DNA of 54,439 bases from a virus. Numbering within the stretch: the stretch's first letter is position 1; each line of letters opens with the position of its first letter. The stretch covers positions 1-54,439 of IMG/VR virus record IMGVR_UViG_3300025102_000037; one strand, given 5' to 3'. The notes beneath the pieces were generated by a model, which did no database searches, was not told the origin of the DNA, and saw only the letters and a list, made by a program, of their open reading frames with translations. Below, piece after piece: positions 1-8,447 of the stretch. The position numbers and the translations under genes are program-made.

Positions 1-1
1 C

Positions 2-3000
2 GGATCTAATGCTGAGAAAACCCTTTCGTTTGCTCTATTTGGTACTGCTTTAGTAGCATTAAATAAACAAGTCTCGGCTGGGTATAGAGAAGGGGCGACT
101 AAAACTGTCTTAAATTCTTACAATGAGGGTACTGAGTACAATTCGGGCTCTCATTCCTTTGTGCTGCGTTCCAATAAGGTAGATGGACTCTTCGATCACT
201 TTACTCTCGAGGAGGGCGCTACGGGGGGTACACGGTCTGCCAGAACCTTCAGAGGATTCCCAATAGATAACAAAAATAAGAATGGTTTAAAGCCTGAGAC
301 ATTTGTTTTGTCTGTTTATAGTAACTCTGACAGGACTACTCTTGTGGGTTCGTTTAAATTAGTTAACTTTAAAGACCCAAATCTGGCGTTTAAATTAAAA
401 AGAGAAGACTTACAGTTATTGAGCGGTAGATTTCCTCTTGATGAGGGATATTACTACTGGTCTGTAACTCCCAGAGCAGAAGATGTTCGGGGTAGACCTA
501 TTCAGTATAGAGTATCTGCATTGCCTACTACAAAAAACCTTGTGCCTATCTCAGAAACTACGCTGTTATCTGCTTTAGACACAAATCCTACTACTAAATT
601 ATTTGATGGGGATCAAGCATCTCCTAAAATGCATTTAATTAACAACAGTACAACTAATACAAATGTAGGTAATGTTAAAGATCCCAGTACTGCTTCTACA
701 GGCGATACTTATTTTGCAGATAAGTTCTTTATTAGCCGTGGATCTGTACAGTATGGAGTAGAATTAAATGAATACGATACTAATATCCAGCCGGGATCTA
801 TTGGATTAGCTCCTAAAGCTGCTGCTTCTGATCAAGCGGTGGCTTTATCTGATTTAAAAGTTACACAAAAACTTAGACCCTTAACTGCATTTACTATCAA
901 TAATGGGGGTGGCGCAGGTATTACAGTAGATGCTGGTGGTGAAGTAAGTAATCCGGGTAATAACTTAGTATCTACTCCTGATGAAACTAAAACTATTAAA
1001 GATCTTAAGGATCTTATTGAAAACTCTGGTGCTGATGCTACTCTTAAGATTGATTCTGATACAAATAGAATTAGTATTGTAGATGATAGCCAAGAAAATC
1101 TTACGTTGTTGGCTACTGGAGAAAACTTTAATACGGGTCAGCAGGGTAATCAAAACTTTGTAGAAGTATTAGGATTAGGTAATACTAACTCTAAGGCTCT
1201 ACGGACTATTAATAGAAATACGTTAATCTTTGAAGAACTTTTTGATGCGGATGGAAACAACTTAATTACTTTAGAAAACAGAAACGATATTAAAATCTTT
1301 TCTCGCGCTATTAATACCACTACAAATAAGTTTTCCGATCTTAATTCTTTTACCGTTAGTTTAACTACGTTAGATTCTAAAGCAGATTTACTTCAACTTG
1401 CTGAAAAAATTAGAGAATCTACTAGATTAGACGATGCTGTAGATCCTACTTATGTTTTATGCTATGCTGATAACAACCTAGAAATTGTAGGAACTGGAAC
1501 TGATAACAAATCTGACGAAAGTGTTGGCTTACAAGTGTTAACCTTTACTGATTCTACTGGTAAAAAGCCAGATGAAACAGGTTTTGATGCTGCCAAACGT
1601 ACAGTCGCTTTGGTTATGGATGTGGCAAATGTAATTAATACTAAATTACTTGTTAATATGGAAGAACCGGCTGCAGAATTTGCCAAACTGTTGGGCATTC
1701 GGAATATGTCAGAAGATCACACTCTTGTTGTAGAAGATAAAAACTTTAATATCTCTCAGCAAACAGATCTTGGTCAATCTATTGTCTCGTTCCAAAATGT
1801 ACCAATTCCTACAAGCAATAATGATACAATTAAAGTAAATAATGCAGAAGAAACTTTGTTTTCCCTGTATGAAAATGGTCCTCTTACGTCTGCAGCTAAG
1901 TTTTCTAGCCGTGGTAGGGGTAAGGTATACGAAGCTAGAGAAAGATTCTTTGATTTTACCCCGGGTTTCTACCGTGCTGTTGCTGAGCCTGATAAAGGCA
2001 ACCCTTACTATGAGAAGGTTAGGTCTGAGGCAGCTTATTCTGTATGGGACGAGAACACATTACCCATTATCATAGACTTTGATAGCTCTTCGGGACTTTG
2101 GAAACTTATTACTCCCTCGTGGCAACCTCGTAAGTCGGGTGACTTAGATAGTAATCCGGGTCCTTCTCCATTTATAGACAGTGCTAATACTAATAATAGA
2201 ATCCGAAGGCGAATTAGTTCAATTACAACTTGGCGTAATAGACTTTGGTTTGCTATTGATGATACTGTATTCTCGTCAGAGTTTGGGCAGTTCTTTAATC
2301 TGTTCTTAACTGATCCGGGTACTATTACAGATGTCGATATGATTGATGTTAGGTCTTCTGTAGATAAAATTTGTAAAATTAACAACATGATTGCCTTCTA
2401 TGACTTCCTGTTTATTAACACGGATAATGATGTACAGTTTGAATTGCAGGGATCTGAGAACCAGATCACTCCATTTACTGCGGAGTTGTCTCCTACAACC
2501 TTTTATTCTACGGATCCAATTGCTAGACCACAGTTATTAGGATCTCAAATTTATTTCTTTGCTCCTGAAAAAGTATATTTATATTACTCCACAGCTAATA
2601 AGAATGTAATTACTCAAGCAGTAGAAACTTCTGCGCATTGCGAAGGGTATTTGCCTAAGAATTATGGTGCAATTGCTCGTGCTCCAGCACAAGATTTAAT
2701 TGCAATGGTAGATGCAGACAAGAAAAATGAAATGTACCTGTATGTAAATAAATTTACTGGCGATAAGATTCAACAAAATGCATTATATCGTTATATCTTT
2801 GATACAAACTTTAACATCCAAGCTATGGAATCGTTTGACAACTTTATGTACATGGTTGGTACACGGCCTTACTCTAATCAAAGCGGGGATACTACCAATC
2901 AATTTTATATTCACCGCACTTTCTTAGAGCAAGCAGATAAAAATCAACCGAGACTAGATAACTTAATGTTAATTGCACCTGATTCTTCTGGTACAGATGC

Positions 3001-3742
3001 TACAGTAACGTATGATGCTGCTACTAATAAAACAACATTTATTTTACCTATGCAAGATGCTAAAATTGATACTGCTGTATTCTCAGAAGATTTCTTTAGA
3101 GGCACAGGTAAAGTTGAATTCCAATCCGTACCTGCCACTGTGACAGAAACTACGGCTGGTCAACGTACTCGGGTTACAATTGATGGTGACTTTAACGATG
3201 TAGTTACTAGTCAAGATAACCAAGGTAGTATTAACGGTATTATTGATGCAGAAGAAGAACAGGGATTAATTAATAGTCCTACCACTTCTACAGAAGATCA
3301 AGGATTCCTCTTGGCTCCTATTAGTGGGGGTACACGGGGTGTATTCTTTGGCAATTCTTACGATATGAACATTCAATTATCTACTCAGTTTATTAGAGAT
3401 GGTGAAATGAATGTAGTAGATGGCGTTCTCAACCTTAGAACTATCTCTACACGGTATTCTGACACTGGTATTTACAGTGTTAAGATACAGAGAAAGGGTG
3501 ATACAGACTTTAAGAGTGTGACTACTAAACGTAATCCGTTCTACAGGACTGCCCTTAATAATAAAACGCAGCTAGATCAAGCAATCCCTATTGATGAAGA
3601 GGGTGAGTTTATAGCTAAGGTCTTTGGCGACTCAGAACGCATGAATGTGTTCATCACCAGTGACCATTATACCCCGTGCAACATTACGCATATTGAGTTT
3701 AAAGGTGTATTCAAACAGACCTACAGATCAGGTCAAAATTAA
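2..3742 (+). CDS. Tail tubular protein B (T7 gp12-like), 5' end missing
   Basis: The frame is open from base 2 without a stop, so this is the C-terminal 1246 residues of a gene that starts upstream; the GTG at 161 is not needed as a start. A signature typical of T7 gp12-type tail nozzle proteins lies at nt 2203-2330: an RRRISS-like strand, then WRNRLWF, a DDTVFSSEFGQFFNLF-like segment and an acidic DVDMIDV stretch. T7 gp12 has 794 residues, so this protein is much longer. Part of the surplus is two inserted domains at about nt 880-1190 and 1340-1570 that look alike (threonine/valine strands, a helix like LKDLIENSG, then an I-V-G/S strand) and recall flagellar-hook-IN-type or adhesin repeats. 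It is followed 11 nt later by the fibre gene. The protein would form the tube tip in the virion. Confidence 0.85.
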   Translation, partial: GSNAEKTLSFALFGTALVALNKQVSAGYREGATKTVLNSYNEGTEYNSGSHSFVLRSNKVDGLFDHFTLEEGATGGTRSARTFRGFPIDNKNKNGLKPETFVLSVYSNSDRTTLVGSFKLVNFKDPNLAFKLKREDLQLLSGRFPLDEGYYYWSVTPRAEDVRGRPIQYRVSALPTTKNLVPISETTLLSALDTNPTTKLFDGDQASPKMHLINNSTTNTNVGNVKDPSTASTGDTYFADKFFISRGSVQYGVELNEYDTNIQPGSIGLAPKAAASDQAVALSDLKVTQKLRPLTAFTINNGGGAGITVDAGGEVSNPGNNLVSTPDETKTIKDLKDLIENSGADATLKIDSDTNRISIVDDSQENLTLLATGENFNTGQQGNQNFVEVLGLGNTNSKALRTINRNTLIFEELFDADGNNLITLENRNDIKIFSRAINTTTNKFSDLNSFTVSLTTLDSKADLLQLAEKIRESTRLDDAVDPTYVLCYADNNLEIVGTGTDNKSDESVGLQVLTFTDSTGKKPDETGFDAAKRTVALVMDVANVINTKLLVNMEEPAAEFAKLLGIRNMSEDHTLVVEDKNFNISQQTDLGQSIVSFQNVPIPTSNNDTIKVNNAEETLFSLYENGPLTSAAKFSSRGRGKVYEARERFFDFTPGFYRAVAEPDKGNPYYEKVRSEAAYSVWDENTLPIIIDFDSSSGLWKLITPSWQPRKSGDLDSNPGPSPFIDSANTNNRIRRRISSITTWRNRLWFAIDDTVFSSEFGQFFNLFLTDPGTITDVDMIDVRSSVDKICKINNMIAFYDFLFINTDNDVQFELQGSENQITPFTAELSPTTFYSTDPIARPQLLGSQIYFFAPEKVYLYYSTANKNVITQAVETSAHCEGYLPKNYGAIARAPAQDLIAMVDADKKNEMYLYVNKFTGDKIQQNALYRYIFDTNFNIQAMESFDNFMYMVGTRPYSNQSGDTTNQFYIHRTFLEQADKNQPRLDNLMLIAPDSSGTDATVTYDAATNKTTFILPMQDAKIDTAVFSEDFFRGTGKVEFQSVPATVTETTAGQRTRVTIDGDFNDVVTSQDNQGSINGIIDAEEEQGLINSPTTSTEDQGFLLAPISGGTRGVFFGNSYDMNIQLSTQFIRDGEMNVVDGVLNLRTISTRYSDTGIYSVKIQRKGDTDFKSVTTKRNPFYRTALNNKTQLDQAIPIDEEGEFIAKVFGDSERMNVFITSDHYTPCNITHIEFKGVFKQTYRSGQN

Positions 3743-3753
3743 GGAGTTAACAC

Positions 3754-5001
3754 ATGGCAAGTAGAGTACAAAAACGTAGAGGAAGTAAGACGGATCATAC
3801 TACCTTTTCTTCTGGAGCTGAAGGCGAACTTACGGTAGAGATTCCGGGTACAAGAGGATACGGAACTTCTAGTCGAGATTATGGAGCTATTCATTTACAC
3901 TACGGCGATGGAAATCCGGGCGATAGAATTCCTGTAGGCGAAGAATTAAATAATCAAGTACGAACTGTTGTTGATGAAACAAAATTCTTAGCTAAACTTA
4001 CACACTTTAAACCCTTGAACCATGACTTTGATGCCAGCTCTCCCAACTCCTTGCCTAATAAATTTCTCTATGCGTGGGAAGAAGTATCTATTGGCAGTAC
4101 ATTCTATGATGTAGCACAAGTTTGGACTATAACTGTGACCGGCACTGCAAATGCTTCCGCTGGTGATCATGATATTTTTATTCCTAATAGTGCTAATGAG
4201 TTACAAAAAGTAGAAATTAATGATGTAGACAATAATGAATCAAATACTGATGTTGCTACTCGTATTTATAATGCAGTAATTGCAGCGACAGACGATACAA
4301 CTGGTAGTATAAAATTAGCTTCAGCTACTACATCAGGTGGAGTATACCAAGTTGTAAACGCTGGAAGCGGTGTACTTAGGTTTACTGCATTGGGTTCATA
4401 TAAGGGCGACAGAGCAACCGCTAAGTCTTTTACTACAGATGCAGATCAATCTGTGCCTATTGCTGTAGAAACAGAAGGTAGATCCTACGTTCCGCAAATT
4501 AATATTACAAATGCAGATTTAGGTAGAGAGTCTGATACAGATACTGGTGGCACTCATATTGATGCCGCTGTTAATATTAATGAGTTAGCAAATAATTCTA
4601 CATTTGTCTTCCCCGGTATTCGAGGGAATGTTACTCAAGATAATAATGGTGATTGGCCTACTAATGCTAGAGTTATTCCTATTGGTGGCGTTGCCTCTTA
4701 CGTTTCTGGCTCAGCCAATAATCAAGCAGATACTGAACAAGTGTATACTGCTGGTGCCGGTACAACGGGCGAAGCTAATTACGAGTCAAACTCTGAAGAT
4801 GGTTCAGCTAACGATGCGGGCTATCAGGATAACTCCAAGGGTTGGAGAGTTGTTGATGAGCAAGTAATTGTTGAGATGACTGAACGTAGGAAACTTGCTG
4901 TAGGTACTACTAGTGGAACAACTGCAGGCCGTACTGATTCTACGGGTGTTAGCAAAATGTATTACTTCTCTGCATCTAACGCTCTTGTAGGCCCTTGTTA
5001 A
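3754..5001 (+). CDS. Tail fibre / receptor-binding protein with Mtd-N-like head-binding domain
   Basis: 415 residues, with start ATG after an AAGGAG site. The first 65 residues (VQKRRGS...F.SGAEGELTVEI...AIHLHYGDG.PGDRIPVG) follow the pattern of the N-terminal domain of the major tropism determinant and many phage fibres: an RRG start, a GELTV strand, a long loop, then IHxHDG-like residues. The remainder is rich in T, S, A, N and G with short beta-strand patterns, as in trimeric fibres. It lies between the tail nozzle gene and a cysteine-rich protein, which fits a fibre or fibre-adaptor. No catalytic motif was recognised. The N-terminal family assignment rests on pattern only; the C-terminal part could bind a receptor or another fibre subunit. 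Confidence 0.6.
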   Translation: MASRVQKRRGSKTDHTTFSSGAEGELTVEIPGTRGYGTSSRDYGAIHLHYGDGNPGDRIPVGEELNNQVRTVVDETKFLAKLTHFKPLNHDFDASSPNSLPNKFLYAWEEVSIGSTFYDVAQVWTITVTGTANASAGDHDIFIPNSANELQKVEINDVDNNESNTDVATRIYNAVIAATDDTTGSIKLASATTSGGVYQVVNAGSGVLRFTALGSYKGDRATAKSFTTDADQSVPIAVETEGRSYVPQINITNADLGRESDTDTGGTHIDAAVNINELANNSTFVFPGIRGNVTQDNNGDWPTNARVIPIGGVASYVSGSANNQADTEQVYTAGAGTTGEANYESNSEDGSANDAGYQDNSKGWRVVDEQVIVEMTERRKLAVGTTSGTTAGRTDSTGVSKMYYFSASNALVGPC

Positions 5002-5013
5002 TAGGAGGTTAAT

Positions 5014-7791
5014 ATGCCAGCAACAGATATTACTAATAAGTGTTGTCCAGATTATTATAAAGCAACTAGATGCGATGCTAGTTGTTTTGATACAGGAGTA
5101 GCATATATTGCCGCTACTGTATTTGCCGGACAAGCAGTAGATAAAGTTTTTGTTCAAGCACAAACTGATGACTGTGATCCAAATGGAACAAGTGGTGATA
5201 AACTGTGTTGGCAAGTAGATCGTAATACTGCATACAATGGCGCACCTGCCGGGGCTAATATACTTACCGGAGTATCTGGTAGCGATCTGTTTACTACCGC
5301 TGATGCTATTCTTGACCAGTCGGGAACTCAAGATGATAATCTGTGGGTTGTTGTATGTCTTTGTAATAAGAACGAGTACTTTCAAATGCTGTCTGGCGGC
5401 ACAAGCGATGTGCTTGTAGATACAGCTAATAACTTGCAAGCATTAAAAAACAAATACAACTGCACGGGTGATAACCACGACGATCAATGTTCTCGTCAAC
5501 AATACTTTGCCTTTAATGTTATTGGTGCTACCATAGATGGTTCTACTAACAATGCTACCAATCCTTTAAGTGTAGGAGATTACATTACACTTTCTGGTTC
5601 TTTAGTAGATGTTGGCGGCACTGCGTCTGCTGTCTATGGTACACCTAGTTCAAGTACTGCTAATGCCGCTAATGCTCAGTTGGTAGGCGGCGGCAGTAAC
5701 GATAGATTAAAATCAGCTACTCTTGCTGAAGATATCTTTCGAGTTGTAGATAGAACTAAACAAATACAGCCTGACTGTGCTACAGATCTTACTGCTTACG
5801 AAGCAAGATTACAGTATCCTTACGAGGTAGATGCGTTTGTTAATAGTCCGATAGTTAAAACCCATGCTACTGGCGGTACTAGTGCTGGCAGTGCTTATGC
5901 CTATTTAGAAAACTGTCAAGATTGTTTACAGGCATACCTTGGGTTAATGGCAGGGGATAGTGCAAGAGCTACAAAAACTTTAAACGATGTCATTGCTATT
6001 GGCGATGCTACCTACAACGATACTCTTAGTACCTGTCCTTCTACATGGCCTTGTAGTGTACAGATTTCTAGAACCTTTTCTGTAGATTGTTCTATTGGTC
6101 AGAATCTAAGTTCTACAAATAATCATGCTAGACCTTTAGTTAGTGGTATAGATTTAATACCTTCGGGAGGAACTATTCTCTGTAATGATGGCGATAATCA
6201 AACAGGCATTTTAGAAAACTCAGGTTTTGGTTTTGCTAAGGAAGCATCTGCATCTTTAGAAGGTCATTATGTTACTGATAATATCATTAACGCAGACAGA
6301 AAAATTATTAGTACAGGTAGTGCTACAGTAAATGGAACAACCGCAGTAACTACGGTAACTATTACTGCTGAATATAAAAGAAACTTAAAGATTAGTCAAC
6401 TATCTACACGATCTACAGCATGTCCTAATGCAACTAATATTGATTCAACTAACGGGTTTGACTATAGTTTAAATAGTGTATCTGTAACCTCAGATGCTGA
6501 TCCAAACTTAGGAACCCTAGTTCTTTCTATTTTAAATTCTTCAGAAAATCCTTTGGCTGCAGGAATATCTAATCCTCCCTTGTTGCCTGCTTATGAAAAT
6601 GCTCAAGGAAAACAATGTGGTGGTGATGATGGTGGGGTTGGCAACGGTGGAGATCAAGGTACAGATTTAATTGTAGATCAAAGATTTAAAAATAATCCAA
6701 CCTTAAGTATTGTTCCTGCTCCCGCTATTGGATATGATGCTGCATCAAACACTTATAAGGGACGTTTATTTATTCAACGAAATAATGGAACTATTACTCC
6801 TTTCTATAAATATGTAGGTTATTATTCTAATCACCTTGCAGATCAAACTAATGGAGCTGGATTTCCTGATGATTATACCTGCCCTGAAGACGATACAACA
6901 AGATTTACTGCAGCGGAACGACAAATATTTGCAGGCGATGGCGGACTAGTTGGTAAAAAAATAGATGAAGTTATACCATTTGCTCCATACCTGCAGTTAG
7001 CTGCTGGTTTTAATGTTAATGGATTTAATCATACAAAACAATTAACTGCTGTTGTAGGTCTTGGTGGGCGTGATGATGCTGTAACCGTAGGTAGTGATAG
7101 GCTATATCCGGGCAAGAGTAATACCTCTAAGATTACATTTGGCTCATCTGGTGTATCAGGTACGTCTATTACTGGACTGCCGTTTTATTTTGATTCATAC
7201 TGCACGGCTATTAGTAGTATGGAAACTTGCAATTTACAACAAGTTAGACAAGCTTATTCGCATGTTCAACAAGGCACAAACTTTAGTAGAGCTGGTTTAA
7301 CCTTTAATGAAGTAGAAACTATTGAAGAGGCGGATAGATGTATAGGTATCGGCAATGGTGATAGGGTTACTAATATTGATGATGGCACTGGTGATGAGTG
7401 TGATCCAGATGGTAATGCACAAGCCTGCATGGATATTTATAGATTCTCATCAGATGCTCATCATTCTTGTTTTAATTACAATAACGAAATAACTAGAATA
7501 AATGGATCTCGTACTGGTGCTGATGGTACTAATAATGATGATACTTTAGATAGTGGTACTATTGAAAGATACGGCGGAAATGGAACTGCTTTTGAAAATA
7601 CTGGATTAAGTGGTAATGCAGAAGAAGCTGTAGGTATTGATAGTGAGTGGTCTAGTGTATTTATTACTGCACAAGATCCATGGTGTCGCAGCTGTGACGC
7701 TTGCTTAAGTCAGGTTGCCCCATTTAGTGCGGGCAGTCCCGATAAATATTTAATGATGGGAATTCCAAGCCCTCGTTCTGGTACAAAATAG
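5014..7791 (+). CDS. Very cysteine-rich putative tail/fibre protein
   Basis: 925 residues with a strong AGGAGG site before the ATG. Not recognised as a known family. Cysteines (roughly 30 or more) are spread over the whole chain, often as close pairs: CC, CxxxC, VCLC, NCQDC, TCPSTWPC, and near the C terminus a WCRSCDAC cluster (nt 7681-7710). The rest is low-complexity G/T/S/N/D sequence. Position between a fibre gene and the packaging genes, and composition, suggest an exposed tail or fibre protein. So many cysteines are unusual for a protein folded in a reducing cytoplasm; disulphides could form after release, or the pairs could bind metal. Function otherwise unknown. Confidence 0.5.
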   Translation: MPATDITNKCCPDYYKATRCDASCFDTGVAYIAATVFAGQAVDKVFVQAQTDDCDPNGTSGDKLCWQVDRNTAYNGAPAGANILTGVSGSDLFTTADAILDQSGTQDDNLWVVVCLCNKNEYFQMLSGGTSDVLVDTANNLQALKNKYNCTGDNHDDQCSRQQYFAFNVIGATIDGSTNNATNPLSVGDYITLSGSLVDVGGTASAVYGTPSSSTANAANAQLVGGGSNDRLKSATLAEDIFRVVDRTKQIQPDCATDLTAYEARLQYPYEVDAFVNSPIVKTHATGGTSAGSAYAYLENCQDCLQAYLGLMAGDSARATKTLNDVIAIGDATYNDTLSTCPSTWPCSVQISRTFSVDCSIGQNLSSTNNHARPLVSGIDLIPSGGTILCNDGDNQTGILENSGFGFAKEASASLEGHYVTDNIINADRKIISTGSATVNGTTAVTTVTITAEYKRNLKISQLSTRSTACPNATNIDSTNGFDYSLNSVSVTSDADPNLGTLVLSILNSSENPLAAGISNPPLLPAYENAQGKQCGGDDGGVGNGGDQGTDLIVDQRFKNNPTLSIVPAPAIGYDAASNTYKGRLFIQRNNGTITPFYKYVGYYSNHLADQTNGAGFPDDYTCPEDDTTRFTAAERQIFAGDGGLVGKKIDEVIPFAPYLQLAAGFNVNGFNHTKQLTAVVGLGGRDDAVTVGSDRLYPGKSNTSKITFGSSGVSGTSITGLPFYFDSYCTAISSMETCNLQQVRQAYSHVQQGTNFSRAGLTFNEVETIEEADRCIGIGNGDRVTNIDDGTGDECDPDGNAQACMDIYRFSSDAHHSCFNYNNEITRINGSRTGADGTNNDDTLDSGTIERYGGNGTAFENTGLSGNAEEAVGIDSEWSSVFITAQDPWCRSCDACLSQVAPFSAGSPDKYLMMGIPSPRSGTK

Positions 7792-7799
7792 GAGATGTT

Positions 7800-8108
7800 A
7801 TGTCTAAAGCTACACAAACCTTAAGTTTTTTAGACGATGACCAAACAGTAAAGACGTTAAAGGTTGTTGTTAATGACGATTACTCTGTTTCAACGAGTTG
7901 GTTGAACAAGGAGGGTCAAGAGTTAACAGTAAATCCTGAGGCTGAACCTGAAAAGAAATCCTTGGGTAGTAAAGTAGAGGGCATTATCGACGGATTAACC
8001 GGCGGTAAATTAAAAAAATGTGGCGGCTGTGCTCGCCGTAAAGCAATGTTAGATAAGTTAGGAGCTTTAAATGAACAAGTTACAAAAACTACAAGAAATG
8101 TTAATTGA
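7800..8108 (+). CDS. Small protein with C-terminal CxxC knuckle
   Basis: 102 residues, ATG preceded by AGGAGA. The N-terminal third looks like a small beta domain (TLSFLDDD.TVKTLKVVV), the middle is acidic and charged, and the end carries KKCGGCARRKAMLDKLG, a CxxC followed by basic residues and a helix. Similar CxxC-RR tails occur on small proteins beside phage structural genes. The stop lies 38 nt inside the next gene (terminase small subunit), so the two are probably translationally coupled. Possible roles are a structural accessory or nucleic-acid-binding protein. No specific family claimed. Confidence 0.5.
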   Translation: MSKATQTLSFLDDDQTVKTLKVVVNDDYSVSTSWLNKEGQELTVNPEAEPEKKSLGSKVEGIIDGLTGGKLKKCGGCARRKAMLDKLGALNEQVTKTTRNVN

Positions 8109-8283
8109 TGCGTTAATTGAAGATCTTAACGATCCAACTATTAGAGGCCCGGGTTTGTATGGAGTAGTCCGTGGTGTCATTAATGACCACAAAGAAGATG
8201 TAAATATTCTACCGCAAAATACTATTAAAGAGATCGAAGATGCTATGTCTTCGGCTGCTCCATTTAAGATTGAGGCAATCTAA
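8071..8283 (+). CDS. Terminase small subunit (T7 gp18-like) candidate
   Basis: 70 residues, start ATG after AGGAG. The N-terminal helix (MNKLQKLQEMLIDALIEDL) is followed by a DLNDPTIRGPGLYGVVRGVINDHKEDV segment and an ILP motif. This pattern fits the short podovirus small terminase subunits, which recognise concatemeric DNA and regulate the large subunit; T7 gp18 has 89 residues. The large terminase begins 164 nt downstream, with only one 54-codon gene between, as in T7 where gene 18.5 separates 18 and 19. The call rests on that synteny plus the sequence pattern. Confidence 0.6.
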   Translation: MNKLQKLQEMLIDALIEDLNDPTIRGPGLYGVVRGVINDHKEDVNILPQNTIKEIEDAMSSAAPFKIEAI

Positions 8284-8447
8284 TGGACGAGTTAGTATTT
8301 ATTGAGCTAATTATTGGAGGCGGTATTATCAACTTTCTATGGCAGATTCAAAAAGAACTGGGCAAGATAAATGCTAACTTAACTAATTTACATCATATCG
8401 TAGAGGACCATGAGAATAGACTGAGGGCGATTGAAGGAGAGCATTGA
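8283..8447 (+). CDS. 54-residue peptide: N-terminal membrane helix plus coiled coil
   Basis: The ATG overlaps the small terminase stop (TAATG), and its own TGA overlaps the ATG of the large terminase, so the three are tightly coupled. Residues about 4-19 are hydrophobic (LVFIELIIGGGIINFLW). The rest is a heptad-like amphipathic helix (IQKELGKINANLTNLHHIV) ending in charged residues. Membrane anchor plus coiled coil is the shape of small spanin/Rz-like, antiholin or XhlA-like lysis peptides. T7 encodes its Rz homologue (gp18.5) in exactly this slot between terminase genes, but gp18.5 is much longer. A lysis accessory role is inference. Confidence 0.6.
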   Translation: MDELVFIELIIGGGIINFLWQIQKELGKINANLTNLHHIVEDHENRLRAIEGEH

